Shown piece by piece: positions 1 through 8,434 of a stretch of 54,432 nucleotides of DNA. The first letter of the stretch is position 1, and each line of letters opens with the position of its first letter. A program made the translations under genes and the position numbers. Origin of the DNA: a virus; IMG/VR virus record IMGVR_UViG_3300027777_000047, positions 1 through 54,432 of that record; one strand, 5' to 3'. The notes under the pieces are model-generated. The model searched no databases. It had not been told where the DNA came from and worked only from the letters and a program-made list of their open reading frames with translations.

Positions 1-1281
1 ATCAGTAATGGTGATGTAGCCTGCAACTGCAAGCAAAGCACTTGCCGTGTATGTGCCAAATCTAATTGTTCCTGCCCCCTTAGGCGATAACGACAAAGTA
101 ACGTCTGTGTCTGAACCTTGAGCAGAAATAGCAACTATTTTGCTTGCTGTTGAAGCGCCCGTAATTTGAACGTAATTCACAGCGGAGGCTGTAGCTGAAA
201 TACGCATTTGTTCTGTACCAACAGTACCACTAGTAAAAAACTTAATATATCCAGAAGTTCCTTTTACGCCTATGCCCAACTGTGTATTCGTATCTGTGCC
301 GTTTACAAACAATGTTGGAATTGCAGATGCTCCAGCACCAGTAATAGAACCTTTTGCTTCAAGCCAATTAACCGAACTTGCAAGTGTTAACGCCCTAAAA
401 CTTTCACTACCAGCAGCACCACCCAAAGATGTCTGCCCTGTAGCCGTCAGCGTAGTAAACGTACCCGCAGCAGCCGCAGTGCCACCAATAGCCGGTGGGC
501 TTGCAAGATAAGTGCTAAATCCTGTACCACTAACCGTGGATGATGCGCTAAGAGTTGTAAATGCACCTGTGCTTGCCGCCGTAGAGCCAATTGCTGGTGG
601 GCTAGAAAGGTCAAGCGTACCGCCAAGGGTAACAGTGCCAGAGGCTGTAATTGGGCCACCAGTCAACGTAAGTCCGTTTACCGTGCCTGCGGTAGCGACT
701 GATGTAACCGTACCCGAACCTTTATTATTAAAAGTAGTCCAATCCGCAGCACTCAACGCGCCACGATTGGTGGCAGATGCTGTAGGCACATTCAACGTAA
801 TGACTGGCGTTGTAGTGCTATTTGCAACTGTAGAACTTAGGTCGGTGCCGGTAGTTCCAAGTGTCAAAGCAGCTACGCTGGTAACCGTACCTGACCCTTT
901 GTTGTTAAAGGTAGTCCAGTCAGTTGATGTCAAGTAACCGTTTACGCTGCTGCTGGCCGCAGGAATGCTGAGATTGGGAGTTGTTCCGCCAGACGATACA
1001 AGAGGTGCTGCCCCACTTACCGACGTAACTTTGTTGTTAAATGTAGTCCAGTCCGTATAGGACAAGTAGCCGTTTACACCAGCGTTGGCTTTGGGTATGC
1101 CTATTGCCGGAGTAGTGCCGCCCGTAGACGTTATGGGCGCTGTGCCAGTAACATCACTAACCGTAGTTAGCGAGGTGGCAACTATGTTGAATTGTGAAAG
1201 CCACAGCCGCCACGGCATACTAAAAAGGCCATTGTTGGTCTTATCTAGTACAGGTTGGTCAACTGGGGGGTTAGTTATCAT
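1..1281 (-). CDS. Tail fibre protein, 5' part plus allele A of the variable region (runs off window start)
   Basis: The ATG at 1281 overlaps the stop of the upstream tail-hub gene (ATGA), and the frame stays open to base 1. The N-terminus has no obvious enzyme domain. Three repeats of the type Y-L-S/T-x-T-D-W-T-T-F-N-N-K follow, then two S-P-P-A-I-G repeats, both typical of aquatic phage fibres. The part from about base 490 to 200 is a Gly/Ser/Thr-rich variable segment, and it ends in a conserved SDTDVTLSL..GAGTIRFGTYTAS tail. The same C-terminal tail is found at 53823-53990, so the protein probably finishes there once the genome is circularised, giving 438 residues for this allele. It is likely a receptor-contacting fibre attached to the tail hub encoded just upstream. 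Confidence 0.85.
   Translation of the reverse strand, partial: MITNPPVDQPVLDKTNNGLFSMPWRLWLSQFNIVATSLTTVSDVTGTAPITSTGGTTPAIGIPKANAGVNGYLSYTDWTTFNNKVTSVSGAAPLVSSGGTTPNLSIPAASSSVNGYLTSTDWTTFNNKGSGTVTSVAALTLGTTGTDLSSTVANSTTTPVITLNVPTASATNRGALSAADWTTFNNKGSGTVTSVATAGTVNGLTLTGGPITASGTVTLGGTLDLSSPPAIGSTAASTGAFTTLSASSTVSGTGFSTYLASPPAIGGTAAAAGTFTTLTATGQTSLGGAAGSESFRALTLASSVNWLEAKGSITGAGASAIPTLFVNGTDTNTQLGIGVKGTSGYIKFFTSGTVGTEQMRISATASAVNYVQITGASTASKIVAISAQGSDTDVTLSLSPKGAGTIRFGTYTASALLAVAGYITITD
710..1066 (-). repeat. Three copies of a TDWTTFNNK-type fibre repeat
   Basis: On the plus strand, the blocks around 717-760, 896-946 and 1028-1078 each carry a variant of tttgttgttaaaggtagtcc. They encode a D-W-T-T-F-N-N-K motif on the minus strand, preceded by N-G-Y-L or R-G-A-L. 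These are in-frame protein repeats inside the fibre shaft, spaced about 135-180 bp apart. Confidence 0.8.
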
Positions 1282-2696
1282 TTTGCGGTCGCCATTTCAA
1301 TTTCAGACCCAACAATCGTAAACGGTATGGGGTCTGTCATTGTAAAGCGCAGCACAAAGTCACGGGCACTGCCTAGGCGGTCCCATTTAACGCGGGGCGT
1401 GGGGTGCTGGCCTACAAGTCCAACGGTGCGTACACGGGGGCTACCGTAGGTAAAGCCACCGTCCCTAGACACCTCCATAGTGATGTTGTAGCTAACGCTT
1501 TGGGGCACTATGCCCGTGTCCATGAGCAAAGATAGCTCGGTAATGGCAAACTCGTCACCCCCGTTGCGCAAATGCTTAGTTGTGACTTGGTTAACGCTAG
1601 GGCCGTAGGTGTCGGCATAGGTAAACTCGTCCATCACATATAGGTCTCCGTCTTGGAACCCATAAAAGACTACGTTGTTGTTAAACGGAGCACCCTGCTT
1701 TGCTTGATGCCACTGCCACACGGTGCCACTTGTGCGCCGACCCCATAGGCCAGCAGTAGCATCATATACCAGCGTAGATACCTCATTTAACGTAAGTTGA
1801 TAAAAGTCATGTCCATGGGCCGAATACGCAATAGCGGCCATGGTGCTAATGTCGTAAGTTTCGGCTAAGGTGTTGATTACATCCTCTACCTCGGGGGTGC
1901 TTATGCGCTTAGGCGTGTATCCATTAAGGCTATACACCGCCCTGCTGCCTTGCGCCGTAGACCCTAGGAACAACAAGTTGGCCCCCACCGTAGCCAAGCT
2001 AACTATGGACACTAAACCTATTACTTGCGTCGTACCCGAAATTAACTGGAACGGCTGCGGACTCAGCCCCGCGTCTTGCCAAAATTCCATGGTGCGGGTG
2101 CCAAACAGCACAAGCACACCATTCAAGTTTTCTACTGCTAGTAGGGCATCACTATACTGTTCTTTAGTGCCGTATATGGGCAACGATAAATAAGTCCAGT
2201 TTAGGCCGTCAAGCGCAGCGCTCTCGTAAAACTCACGGGTGCCGGGCTTTTCTACTACAAAGCGGCCACTTAAAAACGTAACGGTAGTGGCGGTTTGTGG
2301 AAAGTGTGAGTCCGTAATAGCGGTCAACACGTTAGTGGCTATTGTGTACACATAGCCTACCACGCCGGTTACAATAATCACTTGTACGTAGTTGTCCGAC
2401 ATCATCGCGCCGCCAGTGGCGTTTACCGTGCCAAGATTTGTAACCACACCGGCTGTGGTTATAGAATACAGATTGGACACAGTTACCGCATACAGTGTAT
2501 CCCCCACGGTGCGTAGTGCCTGTACGGGCGTGGTGGGCAGCGTAATCCACCGATAGTTACCCGGCATGCCTCGCACAATAATAGTGGTGCGGTCGTCATT
2601 CTGTTTTACTTCGTAAAAGCAATTAAGCCGGTCCTCGGAGGACATGGTCTCGGATATGCCATGCAGCCCCGTACCGAATAGCGAAATTGCTCTCAT
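1278..2696 (-). CDS. P22 gp10-like tail hub / packaged DNA stabilization protein
   Basis: A 472-residue protein starting at the ATG two bases after the upstream stop (TAATATG). An upstream in-frame extension to 2756 lies wholly inside the preceding gene and is not favoured. It is rich in short beta-propeller-like repeats (L-Y-x-V, V-V-F-Y-G-F-Q-D-G-D-L-Y), with the E-x-x-D-R-L-N-C-F-Y and T-R-T-M-E-F-W type motifs seen in P22 gp10-like tail hub proteins. In podoviruses of this kind it plugs the portal-tail channel and carries the fibres. Its position between a gp4-like connector and the fibre gene supports this. Confidence 0.7.
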   Translation of the reverse strand: MRAISLFGTGLHGISETMSSEDRLNCFYEVKQNDDRTTIIVRGMPGNYRWITLPTTPVQALRTVGDTLYAVTVSNLYSITTAGVVTNLGTVNATGGAMMSDNYVQVIIVTGVVGYVYTIATNVLTAITDSHFPQTATTVTFLSGRFVVEKPGTREFYESAALDGLNWTYLSLPIYGTKEQYSDALLAVENLNGVLVLFGTRTMEFWQDAGLSPQPFQLISGTTQVIGLVSIVSLATVGANLLFLGSTAQGSRAVYSLNGYTPKRISTPEVEDVINTLAETYDISTMAAIAYSAHGHDFYQLTLNEVSTLVYDATAGLWGRRTSGTVWQWHQAKQGAPFNNNVVFYGFQDGDLYVMDEFTYADTYGPSVNQVTTKHLRNGGDEFAITELSLLMDTGIVPQSVSYNITMEVSRDGGFTYGSPRVRTVGLVGQHPTPRVKWDRLGSARDFVLRFTMTDPIPFTIVGSEIEMATAK

Positions 2697-2697
2697 A

Positions 2698-3651
2698 TTA
2701 GTCTTGTCCGGGTGCGAAGTACCGAGTTTCCACTTCTGGGTCTTTTTCTCTAGCAATGGCTAGCGAGGACGTAAACAAGTCCTCCATCAATGGAGACCAA
2801 GGTGCGTTGAACATGGGCGCGCACTCTTTGGACAAGCCCCAGCACAGTGGGCGATACCATTCTTGCGGATAGTAAGGGGTGTCGGTGCCGTTAACAAAGT
2901 CTTGCACGGGCTGCATGTAGGTAAGCACTAGGTGCTTGCTAACGTCGTTACTACCGGCAACATCGGTGTACAGGTAGCTGGACCCAAGTTGATTTTCGTA
3001 ATAAATAGCGGTGGGGTCGCCGTAGTTGCTAGGGCTTACCTTATTGGGCAAAAAGTCATAGTCACGGGATTGCATTATATTCATCGGCGTGTCATTGTAT
3101 TGCGCATCACGCAACACAGCGGCCTCTATGTTTAAAGGCTGCTGCGGCGTGGTTGTGTAGTTGAATATGGTGCTGCCACTTGCCGCTGAGCTAGGTATGC
3201 CCGCAGTGAGCGTAACTAGACCAGTGATTACAGTTAAAGCAACGCCCCAGTATAGGTCTCCAGTATCAAGTGCAACCCCTATGTTGTCGCCTACGGAAAT
3301 TCCTGTGCTGCTTGCTACGGGTAGCGCGGCAGCAAGTGCGGCCACGCTAGCCGTGGTAGTGGTTTGCTGGTAGCTGGTGGCCCAGCCCGTAGCCGTGGGG
3401 CCCACAGTGTACTGCCCCGTAAACGCGTGCAAGAATAGGTGTCCCCGTTTGCGCGTCCATACCTTAAGACCGGGAGCAAAGTCGGTTTTACCCATCCACT
3501 GCTTACACAGCAGGTTGAGCTTACGGACACAGTCGTTCATCACAACGGAGTCTATCGGGTCAATACCATCAATTTTTTTGATGTTAAGCAGTGACTCCCG
3601 TACGATGTCGTCCCGCGTTACGTAGAATGAATAGCTGCCTGATGTGGTCAT
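2698..3651 (-). CDS. P22 gp4-like head-tail connector (tail accessory) protein
   Basis: 317 residues. The ATG at 3651 overlaps the stop of the methyltransferase-glycosyltransferase gene (ATGA) and has AAGGA 7 nt upstream. The N-terminal helical part (R-D-D-I-V-R-E-S-L-L-N-I, L-N-L-L-C-K-Q-W) matches the start of P22 gp4-like head-completion proteins. The middle carries a Ser/Thr/Ala-rich beta insertion, and the end returns to P-Q-E-W-Y-R-P-L-C-W-G-L-S-K-E. This family forms the ring under the portal, and the next gene encodes the gp10-like plug. Confidence 0.65.
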   Translation of the reverse strand: MTTSGSYSFYVTRDDIVRESLLNIKKIDGIDPIDSVVMNDCVRKLNLLCKQWMGKTDFAPGLKVWTRKRGHLFLHAFTGQYTVGPTATGWATSYQQTTTTASVAALAAALPVASSTGISVGDNIGVALDTGDLYWGVALTVITGLVTLTAGIPSSAASGSTIFNYTTTPQQPLNIEAAVLRDAQYNDTPMNIMQSRDYDFLPNKVSPSNYGDPTAIYYENQLGSSYLYTDVAGSNDVSKHLVLTYMQPVQDFVNGTDTPYYPQEWYRPLCWGLSKECAPMFNAPWSPLMEDLFTSSLAIAREKDPEVETRYFAPGQD

Positions 3652-5228
3652 GCCACGTCCTTCCATTCGTTACCAAAGGCACGGTCAATGTACTGCGCAA
3701 GGTGGAAGTACACTTCCTCTTTGCTAATGTCCACTTGACATTGCGCGGTGCCGGTTTCTTCGTCCTTGGCGCATTGTGTCCAGCCGTAGTGTAACAGGTG
3801 GCAGGCGGGGGCTTCGTCGTCGCCACGGCCCGGGCATTTAGTGCCTTTGCTCTGCAAAGCAACGGTCTCTACCCAGTCGCGAGTCAAGTTTTCTGCGCTC
3901 GAGTGGCTGAGGAATATTACCTTGGGCATGGGTTCGTTAGCTACGGCGTTAAGCACACCGGTCTCGGGGCCAATAACAAGGTCGGCAACTTGGGCAAAGG
4001 CAAGGGTCTGGCGTATGGCCCATTTACCACAAGTGGCCGTAACGCGCGGTTCTTTATCCCATCCAGCCTCTAAAATCTGTGCCTCTGGCCCACCACACAG
4101 CACTACATCTACGTCTTTGTAGTTTACCATTAAGGCGGCAATAATGGCGTCTAAGCCCGCCCACGTTTTGTGTACACTACTGCCGGACAATGACCACAGC
4201 ACCACAAACTTACCCATGCGAGCGCGTTGTTTGCGAGCCCATGCTTTTTCTTCCAACGTGGGGAAAAACTTAATCTGTGGGTCGTGTGGGACGCGCGCAA
4301 TAGCGTGTTGGTGCTCAACGTAGTTGAAATTCATCAGTTTATGGCGCTGCGCAGGGGTCCAAAACTTGGCGGCTGTGCGCCCCGGCATCGCCAAAAAGGT
4401 GCCCTCTACGGCCTCCGATAGGTTGACAAACTTGTCGTACTTTTTGGCCTGCCAGTCCCAAAAACTGCCTAAGTCTGAGTTGGGTATTTGGTCTTTACCC
4501 AGTACCATGTGCACGTCAATGTTAGGGTCCTCAGTGACAATGCTGCTGCCGGGTAGGCTAGTCATCAAGGTAACGTGGTAGCCTTGTTTCTTTAACCCAG
4601 CCCACACGCTGGAGGACTGCATAAGGTCGCCAAAAGCACCAAAGCGGCAGACCAGTACGGTTTTGGCAGGGCGTGAATTACCCCAAGACTGGAGATGCTT
4701 GCGGCCTTGAATTTTTTTGAATACCAGCAACATACTACACTCGGTGCCACCGTTGCGCACTTGGTTCTCAAGTAAGTCCCAACCCCAGTGCTTCTCCATC
4801 TCTTTGATGATATCCTCGGGTAGAAAGTCATGCTTGTGGTCGGGGTTTGCGCCCTCGGTGCCTACGTGGGGGTACAAGTCTGCGTGCGGCAAGTACAGCG
4901 CTAAATGTCCGTCCATGCGCAAAATACGCCACCATTCGGCTAGGGCGGCTTGCCAATTTTCAATGTGTTCGAGCAAATGGCTGCTATACACAAAGTCCAT
5001 GCTGTTGCTAGCCAGCATGTCCATCTTTTCGCAAGTCTCTACGCGCAAGTCTGGGTGTGCGTATTGGTTAAACTGCTCGTGGTTGCCGTTGTCAACACTT
5101 ATGGCTTGCGGCAGCACTTTAAACAAGCCTGCACCAAGATCAACCCCACGACCTTTAAGGTAGGGGGCTACCTCCCAAACAATTTTCTTTGTTTCTGGAA
5201 CGTATGAGTCCGTAATGCTCCAGACCAT
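3648..5228 (-). CDS. Fused SAM-dependent methyltransferase and GT9-like glycosyltransferase
   Basis: 526 residues, two domains. Residues 1-175 form a class I methyltransferase: the SAM-binding loop is GVDLGAG at 28-34, and S-S-H-L-L-E-H-I-E-N-W at 82-92 matches the UbiE/BioC-type motif. Residues 188-515 resemble ADP-heptose:LPS heptosyltransferases (family GT9), with V-C-R-F-G-A-F-G-D-L near 193-202 and the nucleotide-sugar loop GPETG at 420-424. The start has GGGAG 7 nt upstream. It sits in the late virion operon between a small protein and the tail connector and is translationally coupled to the latter (ATGA). The substrate is unknown: it could decorate a virion protein or act on cell-surface sugar. 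The domain assignment is fairly secure, the role is not. Confidence 0.75.
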   Translation of the reverse strand: MVWSITDSYVPETKKIVWEVAPYLKGRGVDLGAGLFKVLPQAISVDNGNHEQFNQYAHPDLRVETCEKMDMLASNSMDFVYSSHLLEHIENWQAALAEWWRILRMDGHLALYLPHADLYPHVGTEGANPDHKHDFLPEDIIKEMEKHWGWDLLENQVRNGGTECSMLLVFKKIQGRKHLQSWGNSRPAKTVLVCRFGAFGDLMQSSSVWAGLKKQGYHVTLMTSLPGSSIVTEDPNIDVHMVLGKDQIPNSDLGSFWDWQAKKYDKFVNLSEAVEGTFLAMPGRTAAKFWTPAQRHKLMNFNYVEHQHAIARVPHDPQIKFFPTLEEKAWARKQRARMGKFVVLWSLSGSSVHKTWAGLDAIIAALMVNYKDVDVVLCGGPEAQILEAGWDKEPRVTATCGKWAIRQTLAFAQVADLVIGPETGVLNAVANEPMPKVIFLSHSSAENLTRDWVETVALQSKGTKCPGRGDDEAPACHLLHYGWTQCAKDEETGTAQCQVDISKEEVYFHLAQYIDRAFGNEWKDVA

Positions 5229-5229
5229 G

Positions 5230-5598
5230 TTAAGCTCCCACGGAGATAGACTCCGGCAGCTTCCACATCTCTAAGTTCTTTTGCGTGAACTTAACAATTC
5301 CCAATATAAGGGCGGCGTCACGCACGTTGTTCCATACTTGGTTGTTGTTCTCAACCTCTTTGTAAATTACGCTTTTGCTCAATGGATTTTGGCTTAGTAT
5401 ATTCACCAAAAAAGTCTTAGCACTGTCTAGCGCGTCAAGCTCCCCGGTGAGTCCAACTAGGCTGACCTCTTTTTCCTTGGGTGGGGCAATTAGTCGATAC
5501 TGAGCATCGAACATTTTGCCATCTTGGTCGTACTTGGCACGGTCGTGCCCGTAAATAACCCCGTAAGGTTGTTTGAGGTTCAGCGTAATTGATGGCAT
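5230..5598 (-). CDS. Conserved virion-operon protein of unknown function
   Basis: 122 residues, preceded by CTAGGAG 6 nt upstream of the ATG. It opens with a beta-rich stretch (P-S-I-T-L-N-L-K-Q-P-Y-G-V-I-Y-G), and the second half is helical. No signal peptide, membrane segment or catalytic motif is visible. It sits one base before the methyltransferase-glycosyltransferase gene. I do not recognise the family. The size and position would suit a small head or tail accessory protein. Confidence 0.75.
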   Translation of the reverse strand: MPSITLNLKQPYGVIYGHDRAKYDQDGKMFDAQYRLIAPPKEKEVSLVGLTGELDALDSAKTFLVNILSQNPLSKSVIYKEVENNNQVWNNVRDAALILGIVKFTQKNLEMWKLPESISVGA

Positions 5599-5611
5599 GC
5601 GTTCTCCTAGT

Positions 5612-5746
5612 TTACTGTATCAAAGCATATCCGTCTTCTTGAAGCAGAATTCCTCCGTCTTCAACAAGAATGTAGTAGTCAATTACTGGGTGTGGCGCTG
5701 GCACTGCCGACAACGTACCCAGCATACCTACCATAAAGCCCAACAT
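5612..5746 (-). CDS. Small 44-residue protein with hydrophobic N-terminus
   Basis: A short frame whose ATG (5746) lies 2 bp after the stop of the upstream gene. It encodes M-L-G-F-M-V-G-M-L-G-T-L, then a Pro/Tyr segment and an acidic end (E-D-G-G-I-L-L-Q-E-D-G-Y). The N-terminal dozen residues are hydrophobic, but too short for a confident membrane helix. It fills the only gap between two solid genes with tight spacing, which supports translation. Function unknown. Confidence 0.5.
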   Translation of the reverse strand: MLGFMVGMLGTLSAVPAPHPVIDYYILVEDGGILLQEDGYALIQ

Positions 5747-5748
5747 GG

Positions 5749-6057
5749 CTACACCCCAGCAATAGCAGCCACCTTAAAGCCGAGGCCGGGGGTGACTGTA
5801 AAGTATTCAGTTTGGTCAGCGGCTAACCGCATGTTAGCCGTGGTAGCCGTGGGGTTAGCGCCCATTAAAATGTTGCACACCGCATTAGCCTGTAGTCTGA
5901 CCAGTGTGGTAGCCGCATTAAGTGCGTTAGAACTAGTAGAACTACCCGAGAGCGTAACCGTCTGCTCCGCAGTGGCGGGTTGGTTCGCTGCGGGCACGAT
6001 TAAACTAGCCGTGTCGCGCCCAAGCCCGGTAAATTCAGTAATAAATAAAGTAGTCAT
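5749..6057 (-). CDS. Small virion-type protein (Ala/Thr-rich)
   Basis: 102 residues rich in Ala, Thr, Ser and Asn, with V-T-L-S-G-S-S-T-S-S-N-A and a C-terminal E-Y-F-T-V-T-P-G-L-G-F-K motif. This is a beta-strand composition of the kind seen in decoration proteins or fibre tips. Eight cysteine-free strands seem possible, with one Cys near residue 61. No enzyme motif. It lies in the late operon between a 112-residue gene and a 44-residue gene. A head-decoration role is only inferred from composition and context. Confidence 0.7.
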   Translation of the reverse strand: MTTLFITEFTGLGRDTASLIVPAANQPATAEQTVTLSGSSTSSNALNAATTLVRLQANAVCNILMGANPTATTANMRLAADQTEYFTVTPGLGFKVAAIAGV

Positions 6058-6059
6058 GG

Positions 6060-6398
6060 CTATTCGCGATCAAGGTAATTATTACGCTCAACAAACCCGC
6101 CAGCATCGCCGTAAAAATGATCAATATGCTCACCAGTGTACTGGTCGTCGCAGCCTTTCATCTCTACCTTTTCAAAGCCCTTCATAAGGCTCTCGGGTTT
6201 AACTTGCCCACCGCTAATGTCCGTACTGCCGGACAATACTAACGGCATGCCACAAGTCCCCTCAGAATTTAAATCCGGAATAACATTGAACTTGCCCATA
6301 GGTATAGGCTTGCTAATGTGGGTAGGTAGCACCCATGGTTCTTCTGCCTCATCACGGGCAGGTACAGTAATTTGAAATTTTTCTTGCAATGGATGCAT
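6060..6398 (-). CDS. Hypothetical late protein
   Basis: 112 residues, polar, with clustered Pro and Gly (P-I-P-M-G-K-F-N-V-I-P-D-L) and two cysteines (in E-G-T-C-G and K-G-C-D-D). It ends E-R-N-N-Y-L-D-R-E. No hydrophobic helix and no known motif. It is the first gene after a perfect hairpin at 6432-6460, so its level may be uncoupled from the capsid genes upstream. Family not recognised. Confidence 0.7.
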   Translation of the reverse strand: MHPLQEKFQITVPARDEAEEPWVLPTHISKPIPMGKFNVIPDLNSEGTCGMPLVLSGSTDISGGQVKPESLMKGFEKVEMKGCDDQYTGEHIDHFYGDAGGFVERNNYLDRE

Positions 6399-6431
6399 GA
6401 CTATTACTCCGTTTATTCAAGCTGCTCGTAA

Positions 6432-6460
6432 GTAGGGGCCCCTTTGTAGGAGGCCCCTAC
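6432..6460 (-). terminator. Perfect 9-bp inverted repeat between late genes
   Basis: gtaggggcc and ggcccctac are separated by an 11-base loop. On the minus strand the hairpin lies between the stop at 6464 and the start at 6398. No U-run follows, so it may be a weak terminator, an RNA processing site or a stabilising 3' hairpin for the capsid mRNA rather than a classical terminator. Confidence 0.45.
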
Positions 6461-6463
6461 GCC

Positions 6464-6889
6464 TTACTCCTTAACGTCGCGAGGTTTAGGCATCCAACCA
6501 TCACCGGGATAGCTCTCGCCGCCCATGTAGCTGTGCATAGACATTTGGTTAATCTCGGCGTTTTGTTGGTTGTTAATATCCATGCCCGGGGGCAGGAAAT
6601 TGAACTTGGCAGCTTCACCGTAAGGTGTGCGGCTCTTATCCAAGTAACCGTCGGTGATAAAACCAGACATTTCTCCAATGTCGTTGTACAGGCCGTCAAG
6701 GCCAGCGATCTTAGCAGGTGCACCCATGTTCATGGGGTCTGCAAAGGCTTGCTTGTCCAGGCCACTCAGTTGCCCATCGTACACAGCAGGACGGTTAGGT
6801 GTCGTAGCCATGCGCGTGGGTGCAACTTTATTAACCGGCATCTCACGATTTCCGGAATATTGTTTTTTGGTTGAGGTGTTTCCAGCCAT
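6464..6889 (-). CDS. Hypothetical late protein, Asn/Met-rich
   Basis: 141 residues, basic N-terminus (S-T-K-K-Q-Y-S-G-N-R) and many Gly, Asn and Met residues later. It is probably poorly ordered and shows no recognisable fold. GGAG lies 7 nt before the ATG. It follows the possible decoration gene and precedes a strong hairpin. The position just after the capsid genes suggests a minor head protein, which is unproven. Confidence 0.7.
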   Translation of the reverse strand: MAGNTSTKKQYSGNREMPVNKVAPTRMATTPNRPAVYDGQLSGLDKQAFADPMNMGAPAKIAGLDGLYNDIGEMSGFITDGYLDKSRTPYGEAAKFNFLPPGMDINNQQNAEINQMSMHSYMGGESYPGDGWMPKPRDVKE

Positions 6890-6900
6890 AATATTGCTCC

Positions 6901-7431
6901 TTAAAGAGTTACGTTGGACAACGGACTAACACCATACTCAATCGCGTAGGCAGCGACCGCCGTAGCGTCCGTACCACGCACAATGTGCACTGTGTCGCCT
7001 TGGTTGACCGTAAAGCCGCCGTTAACAGCGGGTGCAGCAGCGCCCGTAGCCGTACCCAGCGCCACGTACACGCCAGCGCCCGCTACGGTGGTTTGCGTGC
7101 CCGTGGCAGTACCGTTAAACAAGCCCAAGGTGTAGGGCCCGTAGGTGCTGGTTGTAAGCGCCGGAGTTGCCCCCATTGCTGCCGAGTTACGCACCACAAT
7201 AGCGGAGAACGAGTCGCCGTTAATGTTGGTGATAGTGCTGGTGCCGTTCCAAGCGGTGTAGGTGCTAGTACCAGCCGTGATTTGCGCGGCTGTGATAGAG
7301 AACACAGTCAACCCCGTAAATGCCACGAACTTACTAAACGCCGTACTTGCGCCTGCTGCATTTTGGCCGAATGCGTGTGCCAACCGAGCCACGTAGGCTG
7401 GGTGGTCGTATGCCATGTTTTTGGTCGTCAT
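6901..7431 (-). CDS. Putative head decoration or fibre-like protein
   Basis: 176 residues, immediately downstream of the major capsid gene. After a short helical N-terminus (D-H-P-A-Y-V-A-R-L-A-H-A-F) the protein is almost all Ala, Gly, Thr, Val and Asn in alternating beta patterns. It contains a V-Y-V-A-L-G-T-A-T-G type strand and a charged G-D-T-V-H-I-V-R-G motif. The composition and place fit a capsid-binding decoration protein. I cannot name a family. Confidence 0.65.
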   Translation of the reverse strand: MTTKNMAYDHPAYVARLAHAFGQNAAGASTAFSKFVAFTGLTVFSITAAQITAGTSTYTAWNGTSTITNINGDSFSAIVVRNSAAMGATPALTTSTYGPYTLGLFNGTATGTQTTVAGAGVYVALGTATGAAAPAVNGGFTVNQGDTVHIVRGTDATAVAAYAIEYGVSPLSNVTL

Positions 7432-7444
7432 AACTCAGTACTCC

Positions 7445-8434
7445 TTAAGCAGCAGAATCCCACTTGACAATGCGAGCATTGGCAGCGAGAGTGTGAACAA
7501 TACCAAAGCCGCCCAGATAGTACCAAGCGACACCTTTACTGCGACCGTAGTCGGATGGGATTTTACCACGCATTTCTTCAGGTACGGCAACAGCCTCGGC
7601 AACGGTGTCGTTACCAAAAGTGAACATCCAGTCTGATTTGCCCGTAACCCAAGGCACCATGTCGCCGCCAGCAGTGCTGCTGATACCCGTAGTACCGTAG
7701 CCCTTAGCAATGTTGGTTTGCTCAACGTAGCGGTTGTTTTCGTAGCGGCCAATTTCACCATTCATGATGAGTTTAAAGCCGGTGTCACTGTACTGGTGGA
7801 TTGTTTCCAAGTTGTTCTTGAAAGTCCGCAGCGTAGTAGGCCATGCCAGCGTGTAGTAGTCGTCGCCCAAATAGGCGGGAATATTACGCTCCTTCATCAA
7901 GTCGGTAAGCGACTTGGCATGTGCGTTGTTGTACGCAATGCTGTTGGTGCCCGTAACGGTGCCGTTGGTGTACAACGTCAAAGCAGCGGTGTCTGTACCA
8001 CTAACCGGAATTACCCGCAACAGCGTTTGGTTGAACTGTGCCCAAGCCAAGCGGTCAAATGTTTTGACTGCGTCGTTTTTCAACACTTTTTGGATCAGCT
8101 CTTGCACTGGGAACTTGGAAAGGTTGTCCAGTTTGCCAGAGTAAGGTACGCTATTGCCAGCTTCGGTCACGGTCAGGGTGCCCTGCGTGATTGTGAAGTT
8201 GGTTTCAGGCATGGTGTTGGTTTCAGTCAACACACCGCCCACAGTGGCTACGTCAGAGAAGACGTCCCAAGTGAACACGTCACCCTTTTTCTTGCCTTGC
8301 TGACTTGCGTCACGCACGTCGGCAAATTGACGAAACTTCACCAACGGTTGTACCGCCATGCGAAGCACATTACTCAACTGGCGGCTATACATGAAGCCTC
8401 CGAGCGAGTTAACTGCCCATACTTGTCCTGCCAT
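7445..8434 (-). CDS. Major capsid protein
   Basis: 329 residues, with GGAG 7 nt upstream. It has the pattern of N4-gp56/HK97-fold podoviral capsid proteins: an N-terminal F-M-Y-S-R-Q-L-S-N-V-L-R helix, a conserved V-K-F-R-Q-F-A-D-V region, a central G-D-D-Y-Y-T-L-A-W-P-T-T-L-R segment typical of the E-loop/A-domain part, and a C-terminal Y-Y-L-G-G-F-G-I-V-H strand. Placed directly after the scaffold-like gene and two genes after portal, as expected. The size is normal for this family, so no cleaved delta domain is apparent and scaffolding comes from the separate upstream gene. Confidence 0.85.
   Translation of the reverse strand: MAGQVWAVNSLGGFMYSRQLSNVLRMAVQPLVKFRQFADVRDASQQGKKKGDVFTWDVFSDVATVGGVLTETNTMPETNFTITQGTLTVTEAGNSVPYSGKLDNLSKFPVQELIQKVLKNDAVKTFDRLAWAQFNQTLLRVIPVSGTDTAALTLYTNGTVTGTNSIAYNNAHAKSLTDLMKERNIPAYLGDDYYTLAWPTTLRTFKNNLETIHQYSDTGFKLIMNGEIGRYENNRYVEQTNIAKGYGTTGISSTAGGDMVPWVTGKSDWMFTFGNDTVAEAVAVPEEMRGKIPSDYGRSKGVAWYYLGGFGIVHTLAANARIVKWDSAA

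Noticed and set aside
1-520. Diversity-generating retroelement at the variable fibre segment
   Set aside because: No reverse transcriptase, no template repeat and no adenine-biased substitution; the alleles differ as whole segments.
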